Shown in pieces: positions 46,009 to 55,616 of a stretch of DNA of 64,000 nt. The number at the start of each line of letters is the position of its first letter. Position 1 is the stretch's first letter. Position numbers and translations under genes: made by a program. The DNA lies in NCBI GenBank assembly GCA_017458065.1, contig JAFTGD010000038.1:1-64000 (forward strand). Direction: 5' to 3'. Source of the stretch: Oscillospiraceae bacterium. Its GTDB lineage: Bacteria > Bacillota > Clostridia > Oscillospirales > Oscillospiraceae. Under the pieces are notes generated by a model. The model saw only the letters and a list, made by a program, of their open reading frames with translations, did no database searches and was not told where the DNA came from.

Positions 46009-46882
46009 AGGAGCATATCTGATTCGCGAGGGCTTCCGGAGCATCAAGACTCACAGCTTCATGTCCTTTGCCTCGGTGACGATTATCACCGCCTGCCTGA
46101 TCATCATGGGCAGCATCACGCTGCTCTCCCTGAACATCGACGCTCTGATTGCCGACCTTGAGCAGCAGAACGAGGTCGTCGCCTTTGTCGATGAGAGCAT
46201 TGTCGACCCGTCCGCGGCCGCCGCGCTGCAGCCCAGCCTCCTCGGCGTAGAGAATGTACTCTCGGCCGATTTTGTCTCACGCACCGACGCCATGGACAGC
46301 TTCATGAGCAAGTATGACGACCGCCTCATGGAGGGTATCGACGAGTCAGTCTTCCGCCACAGGTTTGTTATCCACCTGGTGGATATCTCCCAGATGGCGG
46401 ATACCAAGACCCAGCTTGAGGCCATCCCGGGCATCGTCAAGGTGAACGCCCATATCGAGTACGCCAACCGCTTTGTCCGCGTGCGCAACATCGTGAGCGT
46501 GGTGTCCCTGATCCTGACGGTCATCCTGTTCTTCGTGTCCTTCTTCATCATGTCCAATACCATCAAGCTGACCACCTACGGCCGGCGCGAGGAGATCGCC
46601 ATTATGAAGATGGTCGGCGCTACCAACGGCTTTATCCGCACCCCCTTTGTCATTGAGGGCCTGATCCTCGGTCTGCTGGGCGGCCTTTTCGGCTTCCTCG
46701 CCGTCTGGGGGATCTATACCGTCCTCAACAGCAGTCTGCTGGACACCCTGACCGGCAGCTTTATTTCCCTCGTCCCCTTCAGAACCGTACGGCTTCCGCT
46801 CCTTCTGTCCTATCTCGGGGTCGGGATTCTGATCGGTGTGTTTGGCGGCGTCAACGCCATTCGCAATTATCTGAAGGTGTGA
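45995..46882 (+). CDS. ftsX: Cell division membrane protein FtsX
   Basis: A four-helix membrane protein with a large extracellular loop (about residues 50-165) between the first and second helices, the part that contacts the hydrolase. It begins YLIREGFRSIKTHSFMSFAS, typical of Firmicutes FtsX, and has MSNTIKLTTYGRREEIAIMK after helix two. The ATG at 45995 lies inside ftsE. Length 295 residues. The PcsB-like hydrolase gene begins 4 bases after its stop. Confidence 0.95.
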   Translation: MSLSKGAYLIREGFRSIKTHSFMSFASVTIITACLIIMGSITLLSLNIDALIADLEQQNEVVAFVDESIVDPSAAAALQPSLLGVENVLSADFVSRTDAMDSFMSKYDDRLMEGIDESVFRHRFVIHLVDISQMADTKTQLEAIPGIVKVNAHIEYANRFVRVRNIVSVVSLILTVILFFVSFFIMSNTIKLTTYGRREEIAIMKMVGATNGFIRTPFVIEGLILGLLGGLFGFLAVWGIYTVLNSSLLDTLTGSFISLVPFRTVRLPLLLSYLGVGILIGVFGGVNAIRNYLKV

Positions 46883-46886
46883 TCCG

Positions 46887-48200
46887 ATGAAGTTTCGTAA
46901 AAGAGTCATTTCCATCATCGCCATCATCATGGCGATCCTGATGGCGCTGTCACTGGTGGCGAGTGTGCTGCCTTCGGCTTTTGCCATCTCCCAGAGCGAC
47001 ATCGACGCTCTGAAGAAGAAGAAAGAAGAAATCTCCGCCCGCGTCGCCGAGGCCGAGGCCTATGTCAACACCCTGAAGGATGAGCAGGCCAACGTCCTCG
47101 ACCAGAAGGCCGCCCTGGAGGAGAAAAACGACGCCGCCAAGGAAGCCCTCGCCATCGTCGCGGAGGAGATCCTGATGTATGACGGCATCATCGAGGAGAA
47201 GACAGAAGAGCTCAACGAGGCGCTGAACAGGGAAGCGGTCCAGCTGGACAAGTACCGCGTCCGCGTCCGCGCCATGGAGGAGAGCGGCGGATACAACATC
47301 CTCTCCGTCCTCATGAGTTCCGGTGACTTTAACGAGTTTCTGACGGCCCTCGACGATATGGAGAAGATCATGACCTCCGACCGCGATCTGGAGGACCTCT
47401 ACATCGCTGCCCGCGAGGAGAGCGAGCGTGTCAAGGCCGAGTACGAGGCTGTCAAGACCGAGTGCGAGGAGAAGCAGGACGGTCTCCGCGCCGAACAGGC
47501 CGGCATCGAGAAGCAGATCGAAGAGACCGAGAAGGATCTTGCCGAACTGGAGGACCAGCTCGAGGCTGCTGTCGCCGAGTATGAGGAATGGCAGTCAGCC
47601 GAAGAGCAGGCCGCGCAGGAAGTCCTCAACATGATCGCCGCCTATGAGCGCCAGAAGGAAGAAGAGGCCGCCGCGAGAGCCGCGGCACAGGCCGCAGCCG
47701 CAGCTGCCGCTGCGCAGCAGGCCGGGTCCGCCGAGGGCGGCGAGAGCTCCGGAGGGCTGAACCCCGGCGCGGCTTCCGGTACGGGCAGCTTCATCTGGCC
47801 GGTGCCCTGCAGCACCCGTATCACCAGCCGCTTCGGCTATCGTACTGACCCCTTCACCGGCGAGCAGCGCTACCACAGCGGCATCGACATCGACGGCTAC
47901 GGCAATGAGGGCGGCGCCATCATCGCGGCCGACGGCGGCACGGTCGTCACGGCCACCTATAACGACGGTTACGGCAACTACATCATCATCGACCACGGAA
48001 ACGGCTACCAGACGCTGTACGGCCATATGTCCGGTCTGGCTGTCGGCTCCGGCGCCACGGTGTCCCAGGGCCAGACCATCGGCTACCTCGGCGCCACCGG
48101 CCGTGCTACCGGTACCCACTGCCATTTCGAAGTTTTCATCAACGGTAGCAGGACGGACCCCGCCGGCTTCTTCTCCGGCCTGTCCTATTATAATTGCTAA
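46887..48200 (+). CDS. PcsB/EnvC-like murein hydrolase (M23 peptidase with coiled coil)
   Basis: An exported hydrolase partner of FtsEX. A signal peptide ends near VLPSAFA (residue 32). A long coiled coil (about 35-255) follows, then an Ala/Gly-rich linker, then an M23/LytM domain with the zinc ligands H330-x3-D334 (HSGIDID) and H411-C-H413. The intact zinc site suggests an active DD- or DL-endopeptidase, unlike EnvC, which only activates amidases. The 4-base gap to ftsX indicates one operon. Confidence 0.92.
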   Translation: MKFRKRVISIIAIIMAILMALSLVASVLPSAFAISQSDIDALKKKKEEISARVAEAEAYVNTLKDEQANVLDQKAALEEKNDAAKEALAIVAEEILMYDGIIEEKTEELNEALNREAVQLDKYRVRVRAMEESGGYNILSVLMSSGDFNEFLTALDDMEKIMTSDRDLEDLYIAAREESERVKAEYEAVKTECEEKQDGLRAEQAGIEKQIEETEKDLAELEDQLEAAVAEYEEWQSAEEQAAQEVLNMIAAYERQKEEEAAARAAAQAAAAAAAAQQAGSAEGGESSGGLNPGAASGTGSFIWPVPCSTRITSRFGYRTDPFTGEQRYHSGIDIDGYGNEGGAIIAADGGTVVTATYNDGYGNYIIIDHGNGYQTLYGHMSGLAVGSGATVSQGQTIGYLGATGRATGTHCHFEVFINGSRTDPAGFFSGLSYYNC

Positions 48201-48293
48201 TTCTGCTGGTGGCAGACCCGCCGGCGCTTCAGCGGCTTATGTCTGGCTGGAGCGCTGGCGTATTTCGGCCTGCCCCTTGAAAGGAGTGACTGC

Positions 48294-49541
48294 ATGAGAC
48301 GGGTTCTCCAACGCATGTTTGGCGGCGTAGGGATCTTCATCTCACGCCTGTTTAGCCTCGGGATACCCCTCTGGTTCGTTATTTTGGTCGTGCTCGGCTC
48401 TCTGTTCGGCACCCGGATCCTGACCCGCAATCAGGTGATCAACGAGGTCGGCGGCAAGGACGACTACGACGAGGCCATGCGCTATATCGAGATCAAGGAC
48501 ATCATCGATGAGAAGTACATCGAGCAGGTCGACCGCAAGAGCATGGGCTATTCGGCCGCAACCGCCATGGTCTCGGGTCTCGGCGACGCCTGGAGCAGCT
48601 TCCTCACCGACGACGAGTACCGGACCTATCAGCTCTCGTCCTCCAATGAGTATTCCGACATCGGCATGAGCCTTGTGAAGGATTCCAGCGGCGGCTTCCA
48701 GATTGTCACTGTCTATCCCGATTCTCCCGCGGCCCGCTCGGGCATCGTTATCGGCATGGTCATCACCGCCGTCGACGGCGAGCGCGTCTCCGACTATACC
48801 ACCGACGAGGTCCGTACCCTGATCCGCTCCAAGATGAGCGGCAAGTTCAACCTCTCGATCGTCGGCATGTCCGATCCCCTCGAGATCGACGCCACCAGCG
48901 TCAACTCCGAGACCATCACTTACCGTCTGGAGAAGACGGGCGCCGGCTATATCCAGATCCACAACTTTGAGGCCGGCAGCGGCCAGGCCTGTATTGACGC
49001 GGTGGAGTACCTTCTGTCCCAGGGCGCCGTGGCGCTGGTAATAGACGTCCGCGATAACTCCGGCGGGCTGACCACCGAGGCCGCGCTCTTTCTGGACTAC
49101 CTGCTTCCCGCAGGCCGCCTGTTCTCGGATATCAGCAAGGACGGCACCGAGCGCGTCACCGAGTCCGACAGCATGAGCCTTGAGCTTCCCATGGTTGTCC
49201 TCATCAACGCCGGCAGCTTCCGCGAATCCGAGCTCTTCGCCGCCGTCCTGAAGGATTATCACTGGGCCACCCTCATCGGCGAGCCCACCACCGGCAACAC
49301 GCGCACCCAGGAGACCATTGTCCTCCATGACGGAAGCGCGCTCCGCCTCAGCACCCACAGCCTGCTCTCGCCCAACGGCACCGACATTGCCGCGGTCGGC
49401 GGCGTGGTCCCCGACATGATCGTCTTTAACCGCGACGCCTCCGCCACCGGCACCACCGAAGGCACCACCGGCGGCGAAGAGGGCACGGCCAGTACCTCTG
49501 ACGACACCCAGCTCATGGAGGCGCTGCGCTTCCTCAGCTGA
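48294..49541 (+). CDS. S41-fold (CtpA/CtpB-like) protein, predicted catalytically inactive
   Basis: An N-terminal membrane anchor (about residues 22-40), a PDZ domain (about 105-200, with VYPDSPAARSGIVIGMVI) and an S41 C-terminal fold are all recognisable. At the active site the usual Ser of SxSAxE is Arg310 (NAGSFRESEL) and the general-base Lys is Asn335 (TTGNTRTQ). The 25-residue spacing and the following Gln339 match the Ser430/Lys455/Gln459 set of E. coli Prc, so the alignment is firm. It is likely a pseudoprotease acting as a scaffold near FtsEX-PcsB. GGAG precedes the ATG. Confidence 0.85.
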   Translation: MRRVLQRMFGGVGIFISRLFSLGIPLWFVILVVLGSLFGTRILTRNQVINEVGGKDDYDEAMRYIEIKDIIDEKYIEQVDRKSMGYSAATAMVSGLGDAWSSFLTDDEYRTYQLSSSNEYSDIGMSLVKDSSGGFQIVTVYPDSPAARSGIVIGMVITAVDGERVSDYTTDEVRTLIRSKMSGKFNLSIVGMSDPLEIDATSVNSETITYRLEKTGAGYIQIHNFEAGSGQACIDAVEYLLSQGAVALVIDVRDNSGGLTTEAALFLDYLLPAGRLFSDISKDGTERVTESDSMSLELPMVVLINAGSFRESELFAAVLKDYHWATLIGEPTTGNTRTQETIVLHDGSALRLSTHSLLSPNGTDIAAVGGVVPDMIVFNRDASATGTTEGTTGGEEGTASTSDDTQLMEALRFLS

Positions 49542-49633
49542 GTCATGATATCCACGATTGGATCAAACAGCATTCTTCACCCGGCCCACGCGGCCGATCC
49601 AGATAAACAAGTAACAATAGGAGAGGATCAGTA

Positions 49634-50128
49634 ATGGCAACTTCGAATTCCAACCGCTACAAAATGAGCCAGGAGCGCCTGGACGAGCTCAAGAAAGAGC
49701 TCAACTACATGGAAACCGTCCGTGAGAAGGAAGTTTCCGAGCAGATCAAGGAAGCCCGCAGCTTCGGCGACCTGTCTGAGAACAGCGAGTACGACGAGGC
49801 CAAAACCGAACAGGGCAAGCTCTACTCCCGCATCGCCGAGTACAAGGACCTGATCGAGCACGCCGAGATCGTCGACAATGTCGACCACAATCTCCCCAAG
49901 GACGCCGTCACCCTCGGCAGCATCGTCGTGGTGAAGGACCTGGACGAGGATTTTGAAGATAAGTACGAGATCGTCGGCTCCCAGGAGGCCAATCCCCGTG
50001 AGGGCAGGATCTCCGATGACTCTCCCGTCGGCAAGGGCCTGATCGGCCATCGTGCAGGCGAGCAGGTCACCATCGCGGTCCCCTCCGGCGAGATCCGGAT
50101 CGAACTCATCTCTGTAGAGAATCTTTGA
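49634..50128 (+). CDS. greA: Transcription elongation factor GreA
   Basis: Rescues backtracked RNA polymerase by stimulating transcript cleavage. The N-terminal coiled coil with the acidic tip ([17 protein letters not shown]) and the C-terminal FKBP-like domain ([20 protein letters not shown]) are complete. Length 164 residues. GGAGAGGATCAGTA precedes the ATG. lysS follows after 7 bases, as in several Firmicutes. Confidence 0.96.
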   Translation: MATSNSNRYKMSQERLDELKKELNYMETVREKEVSEQIKEARSFGDLSENSEYDEAKTEQGKLYSRIAEYKDLIEHAEIVDNVDHNLPKDAVTLGSIVVVKDLDEDFEDKYEIVGSQEANPREGRISDDSPVGKGLIGHRAGEQVTIAVPSGEIRIELISVENL

Positions 50129-50135
50129 GGTGTCT

Positions 50136-51632
50136 ATGAGCGAGACAAACGAAAATGTAATATCCACGGAACAGGAGCTCTCCGAGCTTCTACAGATCCG
50201 CCGCGATAAGCTGACCGCCCTGCAGGAGGCGGGCCGGGATCCTTTCAAGGAGACCCGCTTCGACCGCACTGCCATGTCGGCCCAGATCAAGAACGCCTTT
50301 GAGACCTTCGAGAATCAGCAGGTCGCCGTCGCCGGCCGCATCATGTCCAAGCGCGGCATGGGCAAGGCCATCTTCTGCCACATCCAGGACCGCGAGGGCC
50401 AGATCCAGCTCTATATCCGCAAGGACGCCGTCACCGAGACCGAGTTTGCCGACTTCCGCAAATACGATGTCGGCGATATCATCGGTGTCAACGGTTATGT
50501 CTTCAAGACCCAGACCGGTGAGATCACCGTCCATGTCGAGAAAGTGAAGCTTCTCTCCAAGTCGCTCCGTCCTCTGCCGGAAAAGTACCACGGCATGACC
50601 AATACCGACCTGCGCTACCGTCAGCGTTATACCGACCTCATTATGAACGAGGATGTGCGGGACACTTTCATCAAGCGCTCCCGCATCATCAGCAGCATCC
50701 GCCGCTACCTCGACGCGCAGGGCTTCCTCGAGGTCGAGACCCCCATGCTGGTACAGAACGCCGGCGGCGCCGCGGCCCGTCCCTTCCTGACCCACTTCAA
50801 CGCCCTCGATCAGGACCTCAAGCTTCGCATCTCGCTTGAGCTGTATCTCAAGCGCCTCATCGTCGGCGGCCTGGAGAAGGTCTATGAGATCGGCCGTGTC
50901 TTCCGCAACGAGGGCATGGACACCAAACACAACCCCGAGTTCACCCTCATGGAGCTCTATCAGGCCTATACCGATTTCCACGGCATGATGGACCTGACCG
51001 AGAATCTCTACCGCCATGTCGCCGAGGAAGTGCTCGGCACGACGACCGTCGTCTATAACGGCGTCGAGATTGACCTCGGCAAGCCTTTTGCCCGCATCAC
51101 CATGACCGATGCGGTCAAGCAGTATTCCGGTGTCGACTTTCATGAGATCAGGACCCTCGAGGAGGCGAGAGCCGCCGCGAAGGCCCACGGCGTCGAGTAC
51201 GAGGACCGCCACCAGATCGGCGATATCCTGAACCTCTTCTTTGACGCCTTTGTCGAAGAGCATCTCATCCAGCCCACCTTCCTGACCGAGCATCCGGTCG
51301 AGATTTCGCCGCTGACCAAGCGCAAGCCGGACGACCCTGCCCATGTCGAGCGCTTTGAGCTCTTCATCAATGGTTGGGAGATGGCGAACGCCTACTCCGA
51401 GCTCAATGACCCCATTGATCAGAGGGAACGCTTCCGCGCACAGGAGGAGCAGCTGGCCAAGGGGGATGAAGAGGCCAACACCACCGATGAAGACTTCCTC
51501 AACGCCCTCGAGATCGGCATGCCGCCCACAGGTGGTATCGGTTACGGCATCGACCGTCTCTGCATGCTGCTGACCGACTCCGCTGCCATCCGCGACGTGC
51601 TGCTGTTCCCGACAATGAAGCCGCTCGACTGA
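50136..51632 (+). CDS. lysS: Lysyl-tRNA synthetase (class II)
   Basis: Charges tRNA-Lys. The OB-fold anticodon domain ([18 protein letters not shown]) is followed by the class II motifs: QRYTDLIMN, the segment around [18 protein letters not shown], and [17 protein letters not shown]. Start ATG at 50136 has GAGG 5 bases upstream; a GTG at 50130 is in frame. Length 498 residues. A terminator-like hairpin follows about 130 bases later, marking the end of the housekeeping block. Confidence 0.97.
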   Translation: MSETNENVISTEQELSELLQIRRDKLTALQEAGRDPFKETRFDRTAMSAQIKNAFETFENQQVAVAGRIMSKRGMGKAIFCHIQDREGQIQLYIRKDAVTETEFADFRKYDVGDIIGVNGYVFKTQTGEITVHVEKVKLLSKSLRPLPEKYHGMTNTDLRYRQRYTDLIMNEDVRDTFIKRSRIISSIRRYLDAQGFLEVETPMLVQNAGGAAARPFLTHFNALDQDLKLRISLELYLKRLIVGGLEKVYEIGRVFRNEGMDTKHNPEFTLMELYQAYTDFHGMMDLTENLYRHVAEEVLGTTTVVYNGVEIDLGKPFARITMTDAVKQYSGVDFHEIRTLEEARAAAKAHGVEYEDRHQIGDILNLFFDAFVEEHLIQPTFLTEHPVEISPLTKRKPDDPAHVERFELFINGWEMANAYSELNDPIDQRERFRAQEEQLAKGDEEANTTDEDFLNALEIGMPPTGGIGYGIDRLCMLLTDSAAIRDVLLFPTMKPLD

Positions 51633-51764
51633 GCAAATCGCAAAAAAGTCTGATTTCATGCGGGTTTCAGCGTTTCCCGCGAGGAGGGAAACGTACATCT
51701 TACATCACGCTTACATCAATCGCTTCCAAAATGCCCCAGCAGGAAAAAAATCGCACATTTGATA

Positions 51765-51805
51765 CATAAAAGGCCTTGAGAGCTGCACTCTTGAGGCCTT
51801 TTATG
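51765..51805. terminator. Terminator hairpin after lysS
   Basis: CATAAAAGGCCT pairs with AGGCCTTTTATG, extended inward by an AGAG/CTCT helix. A/T runs lie on both sides. Confidence 0.75.
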
Positions 51806-51887
51806 GGTTTAAAGGAAATGTAGCTTTATCGCAAACTGTACGAATCACATCTGCCCGTTTATACTCTGCGCAGGAGAGTGATTCGAG

Positions 51888-52139
51888 ATGGAAAATGCTT
51901 TATCTAAAGTGCATCCGGAATTGATCGGGGAGTGGTCAGAACGAAATCTGCCGATCACGCCGGAAGATGTAAGCTATGGGTCAAATAAGGTCTTTTGGTG
52001 GAAAGGGAGCAGTGGATATGAATGGCAGACAAGTGTAAAGGCGAGGTCGGTCGGAGAGAAATGTCCGATCTGTTCCGGAGCAAGAGTAGTCCCCGGCGTC
52101 AACGACCTTGCTACGACAAATCCGGAGTTGCCTATCTGA
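51888..52139 (+). pseudogene. Truncated DUF4379 zinc-ribbon gene
   Basis: The 83 residues hold one complete DUF4379 repeat (KVHPELIGEWSERN, VFWWKGSSGYEWQ, CPICSGARVVPGVNDLA) and only the first residues of a second, ending TTNPELPI and a stop. Intact members contain several such repeats and are linked to Vsr-like nucleases or mobile elements. AGGAG precedes the ATG. A short hairpin (CCTATCT with AGATAGG) surrounds the stop. It is best read as a 3'-truncated remnant, though a one-repeat protein could still be made. Confidence 0.7.
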
Positions 52140-52368
52140 AAGAGATAGGGGCTATTTAGTGAGCAGGTTGGTTATCTGCATATATTTTGAAATAGAATGT
52201 GCAGATAAACTGTATATTGTCTGCTGTAACATATGCAGAGTAGATATGTTTCCCACAAGCAGAGAAGCACACTTTAGATTTTCCTTCCTGTTGACTTTAG
52301 ATTATTGCCATGCTATACTTTGGAATATCACCACATCAGACTTTGGATTCCTCCAGGGAGGGCGTATC

Positions 52369-53538
52369 ATGATTGAAAGAACCGCAAAAGACGCGCTGGT
52401 CCGCTTAGCCTCACAATTTCCCGTGATCGGGGTCATAGGTCCTCGGCAGAGCGGCAAATCCACATTGACGCAGGCCACGTTCCCGGACAAAAGATATGTG
52501 ACGTTTGATGATAAGAATATGCGGGAGCTTGCCGCCTCCAACCCAAGCGATTTTATCATGGCTTTTCCCAATGGCGCAATCATCGACGAGGCGCAGAAGG
52601 TGCCGGAGATCTTCGACGCCATTAAGCTCCATGTGGATCGCAGCCCCTTTGTGCCGGGCAAGTTTATTTTGACCGGTTCCAGTCAATTCCGTCTTCGGGA
52701 AAATATGACAGACAGCATGGCGGGCAGGGCTGCGTTTTTGAAACTCCTCCCGTTTTCTGTCCGCGAGCTGAAAACAGCAAATGCGCTGCCGGACAATGCC
52801 TATGATCTCATATTCAACGGCCAGTATCCGCCGCTACACGATTCGGATAAGCACTTTATTCCGGAGGATTGGTATGAAAGCTACATTGACACCTATCTGG
52901 ATCTGGATGTCAGAGATCAGATAAACCCTAACAACCTTTCCACGTTTAAAAAGTTTATTCAGATCTGCGCCCTGTACAGCGGGCAGTTGCTTTCTATGGA
53001 CAGCATTGCAAGGGATGTGGGCGTATCCGCACCAACGATCAAAACATGGCTGTCCATTCTGGAGACCTCGTTCATCATTCATTTCCTGGAGCCGGATAGC
53101 AATAACCTGGGCAGAAGCATTGTTAAAACACCCAAACTATATTTTGTCGATTCCGGTCTCCTGTGTCATCTTCTGCGGCTGGAGTCCAAGGAGGACTTGC
53201 TTCTCAGCCGTCACAAAGGGGCCGCCGTGGAAACCTTTGCAGTAGCAGAGCTGCTGAAAAGCCGCATGAACCAGGCAAAGAAAGCTAATCTTACATTTTT
53301 CCGTGACACGAAAGGCTTCGAGGTGGACACCATTGCCGACTGGAAGCGCACATTTGCCATTGAGATCAAAAGTGCGAATGAACCAGAAACCAAACTGTCC
53401 GCAAACACAAAAAAATATCTTGAACTGCTGAAGGACGAGGAAGCCCGAAACGCGGTCTTTTATTTAGGCGACGTTAGTATGACCGTTAACGGTACTGCCT
53501 ATGTAGGATGGCGAGACTGGGGCGAATTCCTGAAATAA
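52369..53538 (+). CDS. AAA ATPase with DUF4143 domain
   Basis: A 389-residue protein with an N-terminal P-loop ATPase (GVIGPRQSGKSTL, Walker B GAIIDEAQKVP, sensor FILTGSSQFRL) and a C-terminal DUF4143 region with a PD-(D/E)XK-like core (FFRDTKGFEVDTIADW then FAIEIKSAN). Such proteins are common single-gene accessory elements in gut anaerobes; function unknown, with toxin or defence roles suggested. GGGAGG lies about 9 bases before the ATG at 52369; the open frame from 52108 has no coding support. A terminator follows. Confidence 0.88.
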   Translation: MIERTAKDALVRLASQFPVIGVIGPRQSGKSTLTQATFPDKRYVTFDDKNMRELAASNPSDFIMAFPNGAIIDEAQKVPEIFDAIKLHVDRSPFVPGKFILTGSSQFRLRENMTDSMAGRAAFLKLLPFSVRELKTANALPDNAYDLIFNGQYPPLHDSDKHFIPEDWYESYIDTYLDLDVRDQINPNNLSTFKKFIQICALYSGQLLSMDSIARDVGVSAPTIKTWLSILETSFIIHFLEPDSNNLGRSIVKTPKLYFVDSGLLCHLLRLESKEDLLLSRHKGAAVETFAVAELLKSRMNQAKKANLTFFRDTKGFEVDTIADWKRTFAIEIKSANEPETKLSANTKKYLELLKDEEARNAVFYLGDVSMTVNGTAYVGWRDWGEFLK

Positions 53539-53555
53539 CGCAACAATCGCTCTTC

Positions 53556-53590
53556 CCGATTGGTTTTCATATGAAGATCAATCGGTTTTT
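53556..53590 (+). terminator. Rho-independent terminator after the DUF4143 gene
   Basis: CCGATTG pairs with CAATCGG around a 16-base loop and is followed directly by TTTTT. Confidence 0.75.
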
Positions 53591-53679
53591 GTATTTGAAT
53601 ACAGTTGGCTTTACCTCCCACTTTACATAGTCGGCCTTCCGCCAAGGCTAATCCATGACTATGGAAAGGGGGCTTTTTT

Positions 53680-53916
53680 ATGCCATATATCCCGGCAGAT
53701 GTAGTGTCCAGGGCAAAGCAGATGGATCTGTACACCTATCTTCGCAACTTCGAGCCGCAGGAGCTGGTACACGTCGGCGGCGGCACCTACTGCACCCGAG
53801 AGCATGATAGCCTGAAAATCTCCGACACTGTATTGACGCTGGTTTCCCCGACCGGCGAGAAAGCGGGGTACGATCTGCGCATCGAGCGGGATACCTACGA
53901 AATGACAAAGCGGTAA
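53680..53916 (+). pseudogene. Stub of a conjugative-element primase (DUF3991/TOPRIM type)
   Basis: The first 48 residues (IPADVVSRAKQMDLYTYLRN, then GGTYCTREHDSLKIS) match the N-terminus of DUF3991-TOPRIM proteins of Tn1549-like conjugative elements. After HDSLKIS the sequence switches to an unrelated 30-residue tail ending YEMTKR, where the family would continue into its zinc and TOPRIM domains. This looks like an internal deletion that fused two element genes. AAAGGGGG precedes the ATG, so it may still be translated. A strong terminator follows. Confidence 0.65.
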
Positions 53917-53935
53917 TCGCAAATACAAGACAGCA

Positions 53936-53989
53936 AAATCCCCGATTTCAAGGTCCCGCAAGGGCGGCTTGAAATCGGGGATTTCTTTT
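53936..53989 (+). terminator. Very strong Rho-independent terminator
   Basis: A perfect 17-bp stem (AAATCCCCGATTTCAAG and its complement at 53968-53984) around a 15-base loop, followed by TTTT. Confidence 0.9.
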
Positions 53990-54082
53990 GTGATCTATTC
54001 ACGATCCCGCTGATCGTTTTGCCGATCATGTAGGTCAGGAAAGCGGAGACAAGCTCTGTTTTGTTGGACTCTCCAACGCAGC

Positions 54083-55057
54083 CTATTTGGTAAGGCAGAC
54101 AGTAACGGCGCTGTCAAAAAGGCGGGTAAAGCCCTCCATCACGGTGTTATCGGCAATAAGCGCCTGCATTTCATCGTTTACGCCGATATCATCGAAAAGA
54201 TAGCTGTAATCGCCCCAGCTAACGGCTGAATCAACAACGAGGCCGTGAACGGCAAAGATATTTTCTTCAAATGCCGACTGCTCCTCGGCGGTAAGCCCGC
54301 ACCACGCCTCAGCGAGATTCACTTTCAGCTCGGAGGGATCGTTAGACCAGATAAGATAGTCACTTGCAAGCTTCAGCGCATCGTAGGCTGCCCGCGCCCT
54401 TTTAAGGAGAGAGCCGCTCTCACCGCTATGCAGGTTGGCTATGGGCTTCAAAAAGCTCTCAAGCAGCACGTCGGCGCTGGGCGCGTAGTTCGTGAGAAGC
54501 GCAAATCGCAGATCCACGTCGCTCTCCTCCTTGCCGTCTTCCCAGCGTAGCTTGCCGTCTTCAAAGTGTAAGCGCCCTGCTGAATTATCCCATTGGAGCT
54601 GGCGCACCTCGTCCGCGTCCTCGGAAAGCGTGACCGTATATCTTGCGCCGTCGGTATATTTAATGCTGTCGCTGACCTCGTCGTAGCTCGCGGTCATATC
54701 CCACTCGGCAAACTCCGCGTAACTGCTGCTCCAGTGGATCGTCACACTGTAAACACCGTAACGCTCTGTGGGGACGACGGTCATATAGGCGCGCTGAGAA
54801 TATTCGTCGCTCCACTGGCCGACAAACTTATCTCCGCCGAAACCCGAGTCCTCCGCTGCATCCGGATTTCCGGCGGGCTCCGCCGGAGGATCCTCGCGCG
54901 ACGTCGTTTCGCCCGTTGCGGTTTCGCTCGGCGCGGTTTCGTCGGGCTTGTCGGCGGCGGAGGTCGCTTCGGTTTCAGCGACCGGCGCGCTTCCGCAGGC
55001 GGCCAGCAAAAGCATGAGCGCCGTAAAAATCGCAAATGCAATCAGTTTCTTTTTCAT
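54083..55057 (-). CDS. Hypothetical lipoprotein (324 residues)
   Basis: A lipoprotein signal (KKKLIAFAIFTALMLLLAAC) ends in lipobox LAAC-G. A Thr/Glu/Pro-rich linker of about 60 residues follows, then a globular domain starting FVGQWSDEYSQRAYMTVVPT. GGAGG lies 5 bases before the ATG at 55057. The signal peptide and leader closely resemble those of the next lipoprotein gene, but the mature domain differs. It is the last gene of a three-gene minus-strand series driven from about 56.3 kb. No known domain recognised. Confidence 0.8.
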   Translation of the reverse strand: MKKKLIAFAIFTALMLLLAACGSAPVAETEATSAADKPDETAPSETATGETTSREDPPAEPAGNPDAAEDSGFGGDKFVGQWSDEYSQRAYMTVVPTERYGVYSVTIHWSSSYAEFAEWDMTASYDEVSDSIKYTDGARYTVTLSEDADEVRQLQWDNSAGRLHFEDGKLRWEDGKEESDVDLRFALLTNYAPSADVLLESFLKPIANLHSGESGSLLKRARAAYDALKLASDYLIWSNDPSELKVNLAEAWCGLTAEEQSAFEENIFAVHGLVVDSAVSWGDYSYLFDDIGVNDEMQALIADNTVMEGFTRLFDSAVTVCLTK

Positions 55058-55109
55058 TAAATCCTCCAAAGTTTTTCTGCTGTTTTTGCGCGGCTTGCCA
55101 GCATAGGAA

Positions 55110-55616
55110 TTACCGGAAAATGCTGCCAGAGATGCTGCTGTCCTGGGGGATGCTCCAGACAAACCCGCCGTTGCCGTCCGTACTGAGGCTGCCGGTGGCC
55201 CAGGAATACTCTGTGGTAGCGTCCTGGACTTCGCCGTTCTCGTAATAGGCTGTTGTAACCTTGAAGCAGTCGGAGAAATTCAGAACGCCGTCGCTGTCAA
55301 AGGTGCCGCTGAAGGTCCAGGTTGTGTTCTCGCCGGGGTTGAAAGACCAGTCGACTGAAATGTCGTAATGGTCAGGGCTACCGCTGATGTGCATCTCGCC
55401 GCGCCCGCTGTTGGTCTCCTGGTAGACACCGCTGTAATCGGTGGAATCCGTCACAGGGGAATTCTGCCCATTGTCCTCCACGGGAGTCCCGACGGTCTCT
55501 GTGACCTGCGGCTCGGCAACGGGCGCTTCGGTTTTAGCGACCGCCGAGCTTCCGCAGGCAGAGAGCGAAAGCGAGAGCGCCATAAAGATCGCAAAAGCAA
55601 ACAGTTTCTTTTTCAC
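55110..55616 (-). CDS. Hypothetical lipoprotein, tandem-duplicate family copy 1
   Basis: Signal peptide with lipobox LSAC, then a linker and a beta-rich domain of about 109 residues from TDYSGVYQETNSGRGEMHIS to SISGSIFR. Start is the GTG at 55616 with GGAGG 5 bases upstream; the TTG at 55628 is in frame but is part of that RBS region. The mature domain is about 90% identical to the upstream copy (55670-56010), and the gap between the genes is also similar, so they arose by tandem duplication. Function unknown; surface exposed. Confidence 0.82.
   Translation of the reverse strand: MKKKLFAFAIFMALSLSLSACGSSAVAKTEAPVAEPQVTETVGTPVEDNGQNSPVTDSTDYSGVYQETNSGRGEMHISGSPDHYDISVDWSFNPGENTTWTFSGTFDSDGVLNFSDCFKVTTAYYENGEVQDATTEYSWATGSLSTDGNGGFVWSIPQDSSISGSIFR

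Noticed and set aside
53556-54000. Possible CRISPR-like or repeat array around the hairpins after the DUF4143 gene
   Set aside because: Only two unrelated terminator hairpins are present; there are no repeated spacer units.
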